From contig OY759785.1 of the NCBI GenBank assembly GCA_963662605.1, positions 3,410,001 through 3,474,000 of the forward strand: a stretch of 64,000 bases of DNA. Reading direction: 5' to 3'. Position numbers and translations under genes: made by a program. Within the stretch, counting starts at the first letter, position 1. Each line of letters begins with the position of its first letter. This DNA is from G963662605 sp963662605 (lineage in GTDB: Bacteria > Bacteroidota > Ignavibacteria > Ignavibacteriales > Ignavibacteriaceae). Under the pieces are notes generated by a model. The model was not told where the DNA came from. It saw only the letters and a program-made list of their open reading frames with translations, and ran no database searches. Below are positions 1 to 7,558 of this stretch, piece after piece.

Positions 1-616
1 CAGGTGCGATGTGTGAAAGTGTATTCTTATAATAGAAGTTTTCCGTGAAACCCTTTAGATCAACATTTGCCGCGTCAATATTTTTAAATATTTCTTTTCG
101 TGCCTGCACATCAACGTATCCGGCAGTCACCATAACATTTTTAATATGTTCCTGTCGAGCGATAGATGCTATATCCATTACATATTCGCCGAAGATAACA
201 GGGTCGTTATAGGTATAAGCAATAGACGGAGTTTTGTACTGCTTCGCTAAGGCGACGATTTCTTCCGGAGAATAAAAATCCTCGCTTTTTCTCTCAGCCT
301 TCACTTTTGATATTGACCAGTTCTGACAAAACTTGCACCCCAGATTGCAGCCCATTGTACCGAAACTCAAAATTGATGTACCGGGTAAGAAATGGTTTAA
401 CGGTTTTTTCTCAATCGGATCAATCCCAAAGCCTGATGGCTTTCCATAACCGAGTGAATAAAGTTTTCCATTGATGTTTTGTCTGATAAAACAAAATCCA
501 TGCTGTCCCTCGCCTATAGTACAATAACGTGGACAAAGCGTGCAAAGCAATTTTTCATTGTCTGCACGCCCCCACCATTTGGCGATATGTAAAGAATTTT
601 CCGGTTTCGGAGTCAT
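1..616 (-). CDS. amrS: AmmeMemoRadiSam system radical SAM enzyme (3' end cut by window)
   Basis: About 205 codons are visible, reading from an ATG at 616-614 to the window edge; the C-terminus lies outside. An in-frame stop at 620-622 fixes the start. The N-terminus has a Cys motif (LCTLCPRYCTI), then DPIEKKPLNHFLPG, then the radical-SAM cluster motif CNLGCKFCQNW (CxxxCxxC), which binds a 4Fe-4S cluster and S-adenosylmethionine. This order is characteristic of the AmmeMemoRadiSam radical SAM protein, related to pyruvate-formate-lyase activating enzymes. Its usual Memo and AMMECR1 partners are not visible here. A TAnnTTTG-type -7 box lies 36-43 nt upstream. The exact reaction is not known from the sequence. 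Confidence 0.88.
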   Translation of the reverse strand, partial: MTPKPENSLHIAKWWGRADNEKLLCTLCPRYCTIGEGQHGFCFIRQNINGKLYSLGYGKPSGFGIDPIEKKPLNHFLPGTSILSFGTMGCNLGCKFCQNWSISKVKAERKSEDFYSPEEIVALAKQYKTPSIAYTYNDPVIFGEYVMDIASIARQEHIKNVMVTAGYVDVQARKEIFKNIDAANVDLKGFTENFYYKNTLSHIAP

Positions 617-1088
617 AAATCAGATTCAGGCAATTGAATTGTTGATACAGCCAAATATAGGCAAAAAGGAATTACGTTATGTGTCTCCGCGCCGCATAAT
701 GTGTTTACATGCCGCCCCGATGGGGCTCAAAATACACGACCTCATTATCAGCTATAAACATACCGCGGCTACGCCGCTAAAATGCAGAGGCATAGCCATG
801 TAGCATATTGATTGAGGCTAATCATTAATTCCATACGAATGTCATGTTTATAGCAAATAACGATAAAAGGTGATTTGAGTTTCGTAGGAACGATATGTTT
901 ATAGAAAATGGCGACGTGAAACCTACCAGCACCATGGGGTGGCATTTAATAGTGGATGACCGAATGTTGATTTTTGACCTAAAAACGCGGGTTTTTATAA
1001 TATCCCAAATATTCATCATATCGCAATGACCGATTGTAACAATAAATCGCCCGCCGGTCAACCAAAACCCCCATTCATGTAGAGTTCA
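617..1088. repeat. Intergenic stretch with interspersed repeat remnants
   Basis: No gene is convincing here. The stretch carries three copies of ATGTTTATAG-type sequence (minus strand near 751, plus strand near 845 and 895), two of them followed by (C/A)AAAT(A/G)(A/G)CG. It also holds short palindromes such as CCGCCCCGATGGGG (near 714) and CCGCGGCTACGCCGC (near 764), plus GTAGGAACGA. This composition resembles short interspersed repeats common in Bacteroidota and Ignavibacteriota intergenic DNA. I see no tRNA, riboswitch or terminator in it. Confidence 0.5.
652..659 (-). promoter_or_regulatory. -7 promoter box upstream of amrS
   Basis: On the minus strand this reads TATATTTG, an exact match to the Bacteroidetes -7 consensus TAnnTTTG, 36 nt before the amrS ATG. 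No convincing TTTG -33 box was found at the expected distance, so the call rests on the -7 box and its position. Confidence 0.4.
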
Positions 1089-1119
1089 TTTCCCGCCCCT
1101 CCTTTATGATGTAATTTTG
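1089..1119 (+). promoter_or_regulatory. Bacteroidetes-type promoter of the TonB-domain gene
   Basis: TTTC at 1089-1092, a 19-nt spacer and TAATTTTG at 1112-1119 match the TTTG-N19-21-TAnnTTTG promoter with one mismatch in the -33 element. It implies a leader of about 70 nt before the TonB-domain start codon. Confidence 0.5.
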
Positions 1120-1197
1120 ATACAGAAATTATCAATGATTTGTTTGTTCACTAAGACAAAAATCAAAACACAAAATTTAAGATTAACATAAGGAAAG

Positions 1198-1572
1198 ATG
1201 ACCATGAAGACAGTATCGTTTGTAAAAGCAGTTTTAGTATCGGTAGTTTTATTGACCGGAACGATTCTCCCCAGCGCGAAGATTATTGACAGAGATCCCC
1301 AGCCGATGGAATCAATGAGAGCAATTTCAGCAAGAGTACTGTATCCCGACCTTGCACGCAAATGCCGTATTCAGGGACAAGTAAATGTAACCGTAACCGT
1401 AGATCAGGATGGCAATGTAATTGAAGCGAAGGTTAAAAGAGGTAACGGAATCGGATTCGGTTGTGATGAGGCTGCTCTTGAAGCTGCAAAGACAATCCGC
1501 TTTGCTCCGCTTAATGACGGCACGAACAAAGTAACCGCACAGTTCACCGTACCTTTCATTTTCAAATTGTAA
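1198..1572 (+). CDS. Secreted/periplasmic TonB C-terminal domain protein
   Basis: A 124-aa protein with an N-terminal hydrophobic signal or anchor segment (residues 3-27) and a TonB C-terminal fold (about residues 40-124). The latter is recognised by the YP-x(2)-A pattern (LYPDLARKCRIQGQVNVTVTVDQDGNV), a central EAA helix (CDEAALEAAKTIRFAP) and a final F-x-V-P-F strand. TonB C-terminal domains pass energy to outer-membrane receptors, but this protein lacks the long proline-rich linker and no ExbB/ExbD lies nearby, so it may be a stand-alone module. AGGAAAG (1191-1197) directly abuts the ATG at 1198; an in-frame ATG at 1204 has better ribosome-binding-site spacing and may be the true start. 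Confidence 0.82.
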   Translation: MTMKTVSFVKAVLVSVVLLTGTILPSAKIIDRDPQPMESMRAISARVLYPDLARKCRIQGQVNVTVTVDQDGNVIEAKVKRGNGIGFGCDEAALEAAKTIRFAPLNDGTNKVTAQFTVPFIFKL

Positions 1573-1598
1573 ACGGATACTCTGTTTATTGGATGAAG

Positions 1599-1629
1599 GC
1601 TGCCCCGCGAAATCGGGGCAGCTTTTTTA
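1599..1629 (+). terminator. Rho-independent terminator after the TonB-domain gene
   Basis: A perfect 8-bp stem GCTGCCCC/GGGGCAGC (1599-1606 with 1615-1622) is followed by TTTTTTAT. It lies 27 nt past the stop codon, before the convergent PP-loop gene. Confidence 0.85.
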
Positions 1630-1675
1630 TTTTCTCTCAAGAACTGCCTTCAATACAGTATAGTCTTCTCGCGTA

Positions 1676-2764
1676 TCAGTCTTTCACCCCGATGGCGTCC
1701 TCAGGCAGCCCGCATAACCGCAACGCTTCTTTCAACCGGGGTTCTGATATTCCTTCCTTTTCAAGCCTTTCTAAAGCCTCACTACGCGTAATTTTGCCGG
1801 AACGGATTAAGTTACTGTACATTGCCTGTGCATACGTAAATCCTAATTGCTGTTTGAATGCTGCGTTCTTAACCGCCTCAAAAACACAATCCGCCCGCCA
1901 GGTAGAGTTACAACCGGCCGGAAGCTGCCAGCCAAGTTCTTTTAAAGTTGTATGAATGGTGTTTTCATCCCAATCGGCATGATGATAGTAATCAAATCGA
2001 TCAATATTCGGATACCGCAGCCGAAGATAAACAGAATACTGATTGATATAGAGGACCGATGCTTTAAAAAAAGTCAAACAATATTTAAGTAACGTCGGTG
2101 CTTTCAAAATAATACCGACCCCTTTGAACAGACGGGTAATATTGTCCCGAACCATATTAAAAAACGAATACCGGTCCTCAGAATTGATGTCGATTGAAGC
2201 CGGCCCTGATGGAAAATATTCATATCTGTTCCCGCCATAAATAACAGTTTTAGCAGATAGTTTTTTTGCCTGTTTAAACAAACTCTTGTTAACGAACTTG
2301 CAGGAAGCACAAGCGAGATTAATAAGAATCGGAAGATGGGTCTTAGTATACTCCATCAGGCAATAACCCGCGATTTCCCTGTGGTTGGATGGTGTTTCTA
2401 TTTCAATTAACTTGATCTTTAACTTCTCTGCAATAGAATGAACACTATTCACAATTTCTATTGGGGTAAATGGCGTTCTTCCAAAAACCGCAACACAACG
2501 CAGATTGTGTTTTACGACAAGCTGATGGAGCATAAAGGTACTATCACGGCCTCCGCTCCACGCCACGACACAATCATACGGTTGGCCTTTACCTTTTTGC
2601 CTGATCTGCTCAATCATCTGCAAAAGCTTATCATTATCGGATTTGATGTTGATGTGTTGCAATAAATCAGGTGAATTACATAGCCTGCAGTTTTCCGAAT
2701 GAGTTGAGTTCGGTAAGGTATCAATGGGGAGGACACAAGTATTACAGATTTTTTGGTTCGTCAT
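1676..2764 (-). CDS. PP-loop ATPase, N-acetyl sugar amidotransferase (WbpG/PseA)-like
   Basis: A 362-aa protein that opens with two zinc-knuckle-like CxxC motifs (ICNTCVLP and CRLCNSP) and has the PP-loop signature SGGRDST at about residues 70-76, which binds ATP and adenylates a carbonyl. A second Cys pair (CASCKF) lies near residue 152. Length and layout fit the N-acetyl sugar amidotransferase family (WbpG/PseA/LegA type), which installs an amidine on nonulosonate or other surface sugars. The usual glutaminase HisH and synthase HisF partners are absent here, so the substrate is uncertain; another PP-loop ATPase (TtcA/ExsB-like) is the alternative. It is a lone gene transcribed toward the TonB gene. 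Confidence 0.72.
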   Translation of the reverse strand: MTNQKICNTCVLPIDTLPNSTHSENCRLCNSPDLLQHINIKSDNDKLLQMIEQIRQKGKGQPYDCVVAWSGGRDSTFMLHQLVVKHNLRCVAVFGRTPFTPIEIVNSVHSIAEKLKIKLIEIETPSNHREIAGYCLMEYTKTHLPILINLACASCKFVNKSLFKQAKKLSAKTVIYGGNRYEYFPSGPASIDINSEDRYSFFNMVRDNITRLFKGVGIILKAPTLLKYCLTFFKASVLYINQYSVYLRLRYPNIDRFDYYHHADWDENTIHTTLKELGWQLPAGCNSTWRADCVFEAVKNAAFKQQLGFTYAQAMYSNLIRSGKITRSEALERLEKEGISEPRLKEALRLCGLPEDAIGVKD

Positions 2765-2984
2765 AATATTATTCCGGATACTTTAAAACATTTTTTTCTT
2801 ACTGCTCCGTAAAAAGTAAGGTGCATTTCTTTACAACAACTTATAGCTTATACTTTGCAGCTAACAACAACAATTGCACATGTAAACTAATGGATTGGCA
2901 GTAAGAAAAGCAAGAGAAAAGTCCTCTGTCGCTTCGCATTAACCATAGGCAATATTCCTTTTCCCATCGGGAATCTATATTTGT

Positions 2985-4366
2985 CACTGCTGTCCAAAAT
3001 AAATCAGTCACGGCAAAAAAGCATAGAAAAGAAAGCGAAAACGAAAAAAGGGAAGTCATTTTCTAAACAATCCCCCCTGTTTGAAACAATTCAAGTTGCC
3101 CTAATCGTTGAACTTCTTCTTTTTTAGACCAAAACGGATTATCTAACCACAATTGAAGACCTATCTTCACAAAGAGATTGATGCGAATAAATGCTATTAA
3201 ATTGGACAGATTCCAATCGAACTTTGCTTTTTCTTTCATAATCCTCAACAAAAGTATTGTTATCATTGCTGTCCATATCTGTATCCACATGGCATTTTCA
3301 TTTATACCGATAAAAGATTTGATTTTTAGGTGTTGTTTTAGCTCTTTGAAGAATATTTCAATACTCCAGCGCTGTTTATACAACTCTGCAACAGTCGCTG
3401 CTGTCCAAGATAAATTGTTCGTTAATAAGACAATTGTTTTTCCCCTCGTAGCACTAAAGACCACAATCCGTCGAAGTTTACCCGGGAACTCCTTTCTTGA
3501 ATCCTCCTCGGTCAGTTCAATTATTTCGTCACGAAGAAGATGTTCTTGTTTATCCACGGGAAGTTCTCTTTCTTCAAGACTACGATAATTTATCGTTTCT
3601 TTTAATCGGGTAACAAAGTATATATCTCGATTTGCCCATTCCCAAAACATTCGGAATGACTGATATCCCCGATCCATGACAACGACGCTTTTCTTTGGAA
3701 GAGTCATGTATTTAGCGTGTTTTACATCGTTTTGTGAAGCCGCTGTCATAAAGATATAGGAGGGAAGGCATCCATCATAATCAAGCAACGTGTGGAGTTT
3801 AATGGCTCCCTTCGCATTTCTGTAGGTTGCCCAGTCAAATACGTTCAGGCACAGGGAAATTACCGTGGAGTCGAGCATATAGATTTTTCGCTTAATTGTA
3901 GTAAACTTCTTTCTGTTCAGGTGAGAATCTTCTTGCTGATAATGGGTAAGTAACCGATAGTAGAAATCTCTGAACATTTGCCAGTCACGATGCTCGTTGA
4001 TGTAGGACAGCGAGGAACGGCTGGGTATTTTGTCCTGTATGCCAAGATGATTCGCGTTACCGGTGATTGAACGCAGTCCATATGTTATATCCCGAATTGA
4101 ATGAGCTTTCCCAAAGTGACAGAATAGCATGGATACCAGATGAGTCCAGCTGTTTATTCCTTTGGAGTGCTTATCTGTTCTAAATTTTTTAACACTTTGT
4201 GCAAAAACTTCACGGGGAAGCAGTTCTAATATTTGTGAAAATAGTGTTACATTTGTCATTGACTACCTCTTTATTTGTCCTTGTAAAACAAATGTACGGC
4301 TTTTTGTCTTTGACTCTTAGACCGTTTGAGGTAGTCTTTTTATTTTAAACGTTTTGGACGGATGTG
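2985..4366 (-). mobile_element. IS4-family insertion sequence with 8-bp target duplication
   Basis: The element is 1382 bp and bounded by imperfect 15-bp terminal inverted repeats: CACTGCTGTCCAAAA on the left (2985-2999) and, on the opposite strand, CACATCCGTCCAAAA on the right (4352-4366), 12 of 15 matching. Direct repeats ATATTTGT flank it at 2977-2984 and 4367-4374, as expected for a target-site duplication; 7-8 bp is the size reported for the ISPepr1-type IS4 subgroup. One intact transposase fills it. Intact ends and ORF suggest recent and possibly active insertion. I cannot name the IS. Confidence 0.82.
3063..4259 (-). CDS. IS4-family DDE transposase
   Basis: A 398-aa transposase with an N-terminal DUF4372-like region (about residues 1-75) and an IS4-type RNase-H DDE core. 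Visible catalytic features are D1 in MLDST (about residue 130), D2 in VVMDRGY (about 197), and the family YREK signature YKQRWSIEIFFKELKQ (Y-x2-R-x3-E-x6-K, about residues 292-306). These cut and join DNA at the element ends. The ORF is full length with no frameshift. An AGGT-containing site precedes the ATG. It sits within terminal inverted repeats and an 8-bp duplication. Confidence 0.93.
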   Translation of the reverse strand: MTNVTLFSQILELLPREVFAQSVKKFRTDKHSKGINSWTHLVSMLFCHFGKAHSIRDITYGLRSITGNANHLGIQDKIPSRSSLSYINEHRDWQMFRDFYYRLLTHYQQEDSHLNRKKFTTIKRKIYMLDSTVISLCLNVFDWATYRNAKGAIKLHTLLDYDGCLPSYIFMTAASQNDVKHAKYMTLPKKSVVVMDRGYQSFRMFWEWANRDIYFVTRLKETINYRSLEERELPVDKQEHLLRDEIIELTEEDSRKEFPGKLRRIVVFSATRGKTIVLLTNNLSWTAATVAELYKQRWSIEIFFKELKQHLKIKSFIGINENAMWIQIWTAMITILLLRIMKEKAKFDWNLSNLIAFIRINLFVKIGLQLWLDNPFWSKKEEVQRLGQLELFQTGGIV

Positions 4367-4374
4367 ATATTTGT

Positions 4375-4572
4375 AGAAAAGATTATTGGACAACATCCGA
4401 TTTTCCGGCAGGAAATATATTGCCTACGGCAAATGGGAATAATTTATCACATCATTTTCTACAAGGATAAAATCCCTGACGGGATATTTGAATCTATTTT
4501 TATAAAATTGGTGGATGAGAATACTTGATTGGGGCGAGACTAATTCAAAATTCAATATTTATATTTAAAACT
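4375..4572. repeat. Repeat-rich flank of the IS
   Basis: No gene is seen. GATTTTCCGGCAGGAAAT is followed by an ATTGCC/GGCAAAT inverted pair, and further on by TCCCTGACGGGA. A related, inverted sequence (GGCAATATTCC...CCCATCGGGA) lies on the other side of the IS at about 2948-2973. The IS therefore appears to have landed inside a pre-existing palindromic repeat cluster. Confidence 0.4.
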
Positions 4573-4606
4573 TAACCCGCCTATATTTGTGCCATATGGC
4601 GGGTTA
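4573..4606 (-). terminator. Hairpin downstream of the GIY-YIG gene
   Basis: A 9-bp stem TAACCCGCC/GGCGGGTTA with a 16-nt loop lies just past the stop of the GIY-YIG gene. On the minus strand it is followed by AGTTTTAAATAT, a weak U-tract. Probably a terminator. Confidence 0.5.
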
Positions 4607-4622
4607 TAGACCTTACCCTCAT

Positions 4623-4862
4623 TTATTTACCGATAGATTGCAGAAATTCTCGACCAAGTCCGGATTTAAAATATTTTTCGCGCATCTCTGCTTCATATTT
4701 AGTCTGGAATTCTTCGGTGTAGATAAGTTCAAGTGGACGGCGATGCTTAGTTGATTTGACCAACCCCCGTGAATGTTCATCCATGCGTCTGGTTATGTCA
4801 GAAGTCATTCCAATATATCGCTTGGAATCTTTCAAGCTTCTTAAAACATAAACGAAATACAT
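4623..4862 (-). CDS. GIY-YIG nuclease domain protein
   Basis: A 79-aa single-domain protein of the UPF0213/YhbQ type. It starts MYFVYVLRSLKDSKRYIGMTSDITRRMDEH, where YVL and YIG are the two strands of the GIY-YIG fold and R26 is the conserved Arg; the metal-binding Glu region follows (EAEMREKYFKSGLGREFLQ). Family members are predicted structure-specific endonucleases, and the cellular role of this stand-alone subfamily is poorly defined. It lies immediately downstream of tRNA-Cys behind a strong terminator. Confidence 0.88.
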   Translation of the reverse strand: MYFVYVLRSLKDSKRYIGMTSDITRRMDEHSRGLVKSTKHRRPLELIYTEEFQTKYEAEMREKYFKSGLGREFLQSIGK

Positions 4863-4881
4863 ACTATCTCCCTTTAAAACT

Positions 4882-4907
4882 AAAAACCCCGCTGTTGCGG
4901 GGTTTTT
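4882..4907 (-). terminator. Strong terminator after tRNA-Cys
   Basis: An 11-bp stem AAAAACCCCGC/GCGGGGTTTTT (4882-4892 with 4897-4907) has a 4-nt loop. It is symmetric, so it can act on both strands. It separates the tRNA genes from the GIY-YIG gene. Confidence 0.85.
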
Positions 4908-4910
4908 GAG

Positions 4911-4984
<74 letters not shown>

Positions 4985-5004
4985 AGTAAATAAAAAACTT
5001 CTTT

Positions 5005-5095
5005 CCCCGATCGGATTCGTCCGCCGATCAGTCCCGACTTGTCGGGGTTCCCCTTAAGCCACCTTGCCCGCCGGTGGCGGGTGAGGTACAGCGCC
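5005..5095 (-). pseudogene. Decayed tRNA-Cys copy carrying palindromic insertions
   Basis: This minus-strand sequence parallels the intact tRNA-Cys: the same 5' end (GGCGCTGTACC), the same GGCTTAAGGGGAA block and the same 3' T-stem (GAATCCGATCGG). The D region contains a GC palindrome CCCGCC-GGT-GGCGGG (5067-5081). The anticodon arm is replaced by another palindrome CCCGAC-TT-GTCGGG (5033-5046). The T loop is altered and the 3' acceptor strand no longer pairs. It cannot make a functional tRNA. Confidence 0.82.
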
Positions 5096-5120
5096 ATTAA
5101 AAAATTGGCTCAAAACAATA

Positions 5121-5140
5121 AAATCCACAAAAGTGGATTT
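5121..5140 (-). terminator. Hairpin downstream of tRNA-Gly
   Basis: An 8-bp stem AAATCCAC/GTGGATTT with a 4-nt loop lies just 3' of tRNA-Gly on the minus strand and is followed by TATTGTTTT. It may terminate or process the tRNA transcript; read-through would be needed to express tRNA-Cys. Confidence 0.55.
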
Positions 5141-5148
5141 CAAAGTTG

Positions 5149-5221
<73 letters not shown>

Positions 5222-5249
5222 ATTATCAATAAGAACAAAGTTTAGATTT

Positions 5250-5281
5250 CAAAGTTAATTATTTTTTTGAATTATTGCAAA
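5250..5281 (-). promoter_or_regulatory. Bacteroidetes-type promoter of the tRNA-Gly cluster
   Basis: On the minus strand TTTG (5281-5278), exactly 20 nt, then TAACTTTG (5257-5250) match the Bacteroidetes -33/-7 consensus perfectly. The tRNA 5' end is 28 nt downstream of the -7 box. Confidence 0.68.
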
Positions 5282-5328
5282 TATGAAATTCAGAGAATTT
5301 TTAATTTTTCGTCCCAAACCGGGAAAAA

Positions 5329-5480
5329 TGGCTCGTATGAAATTTAAGTAGCAATTTGAAAGTGTCATTCCGGAAAATCTGTCGCTGCGAGGTGGCACAT
5401 ATATATCCATGCAGGTCGGCAGATTTTCCGGAACGACAACCCACTTTCGTATTTTGTGCCACCAAGTTTTCTTGTGAACC
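5329..5480. repeat. Inverted-repeat (MITE-like) element, short copy 1
   Basis: The left arm GTCATTCCGGAAAATCTG (5365-5382) pairs with the right arm CAGATTTTCCGGAACGAC (5419-5436). The right flank ends CCACCAAGTTTTCTTGTGAACC (5459-5480). The same arms and flank recur at 35903-36338 and 61679-62069. This copy is about 150 bp and lacks the long core of the others. The start codon of the M1 peptidase lies 88 nt past its end. Confidence 0.72.
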
Positions 5481-5568
5481 GAAAAACCCGCCCAAAACAA
5501 AGTGCTATCCTTTTATTGTAGGTTTTTGTAACTTATGCCTATTATATGACTCAAATACATGGATTTTT

Positions 5569-7524
5569 ATGAAAAATCTCAGTACACGCATAATCGTACT
5601 GCTTACTCTAATTTCTCTCCCATTATTCGCACAGGAGGAAAATACCTGCCTCCTCGGGGAAAAATTACATTCTCCGCTCTTCAAAACCGATAGAGTCATG
5701 TACCCCGGGGACTCGACATTTGATGCAACATACTACAAGTTAGATCTGAACATAACATACACCCCAAAGTATCTTACCGGTAAAGTCACCGTAGCCGCCA
5801 AAGCAATAAATGCATTGTCATCTTTCTATCTGGATTTATTCAGCAGTATGATAGTTGACTCGGTTAAAGAAAATTCTACTGCCTTATCTTATTCTCATAG
5901 TGGAAATATTCTGACTATAGCACTCGGACACACAGTCTCAGCCGGAAGTTCTTTCAGTGTGGATGTCTTTTATCGCGGGTACCCTTCAAGTTCAGGGTTC
6001 GGCAGTTTTACTTACGGCACTCATAACAGTGAACCATGTATTTACTCACTGAGCGAACCATACGGCTCCCGTGACTGGTGGCCATGTAAAGACACTCCCG
6101 CGGATAAAGCCGATTCGGTAGACATTTGGATTACTGCCCCGGCTTACTATACTTCGGTTTCCAACGGTTCGCTTCGTGACAGCATTATTAACAACGACGG
6201 TACAAAAACTTATAAATGGCATGAATCATACCCTATCGCCCCATATCTTGTTTCTCTGTCTATGGCAAATTATACCCGTTTTATACAGTATTTTAAATAC
6301 AGCGAAACGGATTCCATGATCGTCACGCATTTTGTGTATCCTGAAAATTTCACCTATGCTAAGCCCTGGCTTGCCAAAACCCCGGATATGTTAAAAATTC
6401 TGAGTGACAAATTCGGATTGTATCCTTTTATCAAAGAAAAATACGGGCATGCTCAGTTCGGGTGGAGTGGTGGCATGGAGCATCAGACATGTACTTCCTT
6501 AGGCGCGTTCGGCGATATCCTGCAGGTGCATGAAATGTCGCATCAATGGTTTGGCGATATGGTTACGTGCAAAACATGGCAGGATATATGGCTCAACGAA
6601 GGCTTTGCAACATATTGCGAAGGTGTATATACCGAAGCGGTATCAGGGCATGACGCGTATGTTTCATACATGAAAAACAAAATGAACAGCGCGATGTCCG
6701 CATCGGGTTCGATATATGTTGAGGATATTTCATCGGTCTCTTCCATTTTTGACGGCAACCGCTCGTACTCGAAAGGCGGCTCCGTGTTACATATGCTGAG
6801 AGGCATTATGGGCGATTCGCTTTTCTTTCAGGCACTCCGGACGTACCTGCACAAATCCGAGCTCGCGTATAATTCCGCATCTACATCCGATTTTCAGAAA
6901 GTCGTTGAGGACGTTTATGGTGCATCCTTAGATTACTTTTTTACTGAATGGATATATGGGAAAAACTATCCGAAATACTTTATTTCATGGAGTGTAATCA
7001 CCGGAGAAAATTCGAACTACGTAACTTCAATCACGGTAGAGCAGACAACAAATGTCAGTCCCGCATTCTTCACTATGCCTGTTCAAATTAAATTATCAAA
7101 TGGCACTAAAGATACAACCGTTGCATTTTATAATAACAAACAATCACAGATATTTACGGTTTCTACGAGCTTCAAACCTCTGCTGGTAGTGTTCGACCCC
7201 AATAGTAATATTATGAAGGTAGAATCAACCACGAAAGTTGACGAAAGATTCAGCAACGCGGAGGATTTTATGTTATTGCAAAATTACCCGAATCCGTTCA
7301 ATCCGTCAACAACAATCGTGTATTATCTCGTTCATGCAGGCGGAGTAAAACTGGTAATATATGATGCAATGGGAAAAGAAGTTATGGTGCCTGTAGATGA
7401 ATATAGCAGTCCGGGTGTTCATGAGGTTAAAATCAATGCTGCATCGCTGGCGAGCGGGGTTTACTACTACAAATTAGTAAAAGCAAACGAGAGCATTGTT
7501 AAATCTATGATGATATTAAAATAG
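5569..7524 (+). CDS. Secreted M1-family metallopeptidase with T9SS tail
   Basis: A 652-aa zinc aminopeptidase-like protein. I start at the ATG at 5569 because it gives a clean signal peptide (MKNLSTRIIVLLTLISLPLFAQ); the longer open frame upstream runs through repeat DNA. The M1 hallmarks are the exopeptidase motif GGMEHQT at about residue 301 (usually GxMEN, so His replaces Asn), the zinc motif HEMSHQWFGD at about 321 with the third ligand in NEGFATY at about 343, and a catalytic Tyr in YSKGG at about 401. The C-terminal 80 residues are a T9SS type A sorting domain (LLQNYPNPFNPSTTI...MMILK), so the enzyme should be exported across the outer membrane and anchored or released. It probably digests extracellular peptides. 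It is monocistronic. Confidence 0.92.
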   Translation: MKNLSTRIIVLLTLISLPLFAQEENTCLLGEKLHSPLFKTDRVMYPGDSTFDATYYKLDLNITYTPKYLTGKVTVAAKAINALSSFYLDLFSSMIVDSVKENSTALSYSHSGNILTIALGHTVSAGSSFSVDVFYRGYPSSSGFGSFTYGTHNSEPCIYSLSEPYGSRDWWPCKDTPADKADSVDIWITAPAYYTSVSNGSLRDSIINNDGTKTYKWHESYPIAPYLVSLSMANYTRFIQYFKYSETDSMIVTHFVYPENFTYAKPWLAKTPDMLKILSDKFGLYPFIKEKYGHAQFGWSGGMEHQTCTSLGAFGDILQVHEMSHQWFGDMVTCKTWQDIWLNEGFATYCEGVYTEAVSGHDAYVSYMKNKMNSAMSASGSIYVEDISSVSSIFDGNRSYSKGGSVLHMLRGIMGDSLFFQALRTYLHKSELAYNSASTSDFQKVVEDVYGASLDYFFTEWIYGKNYPKYFISWSVITGENSNYVTSITVEQTTNVSPAFFTMPVQIKLSNGTKDTTVAFYNNKQSQIFTVSTSFKPLLVVFDPNSNIMKVESTTKVDERFSNAEDFMLLQNYPNPFNPSTTIVYYLVHAGGVKLVIYDAMGKEVMVPVDEYSSPGVHEVKINAASLASGVYYYKLVKANESIVKSMMILK

Positions 7525-7550
7525 AGAATGGCATGATGCCATTCTCTATT
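7520..7550. terminator. Bidirectional terminator between M1 peptidase and pirin gene
   Basis: Arms of 15 nt (AATAGAGAATGGCAT and ATGCCATTCTCTATT) sit either side of one base; the left arm includes the peptidase stop codon. It lies between convergent genes and can fold on both strands. Confidence 0.75.
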
Positions 7551-7558
7551 AATAAACA

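Noticed and set aside
2841..3059. 72-aa minus-strand ORF next to the transposase
   Set aside because: It spans the IS left end and flanking repeat DNA and has no domain or ribosome-binding site.
3178..3588. 136-aa plus-strand ORF opposite the transposase
   Set aside because: Shadow of the transposase with no recognisable domain or ribosome-binding site.
2992..4359. Alternative IS boundaries at GTCCAAAA/TTTTGGAC only
   Set aside because: Extending outward to 2985 and 4366 gives 12/15 matching ends and an 8-bp direct repeat exactly outside, a better solution.
5356..5568. 71-residue N-terminal extension of the M1 peptidase
   Set aside because: It translates the MITE-like repeat and would bury the signal peptide; the ATG at 5569 is the natural start.
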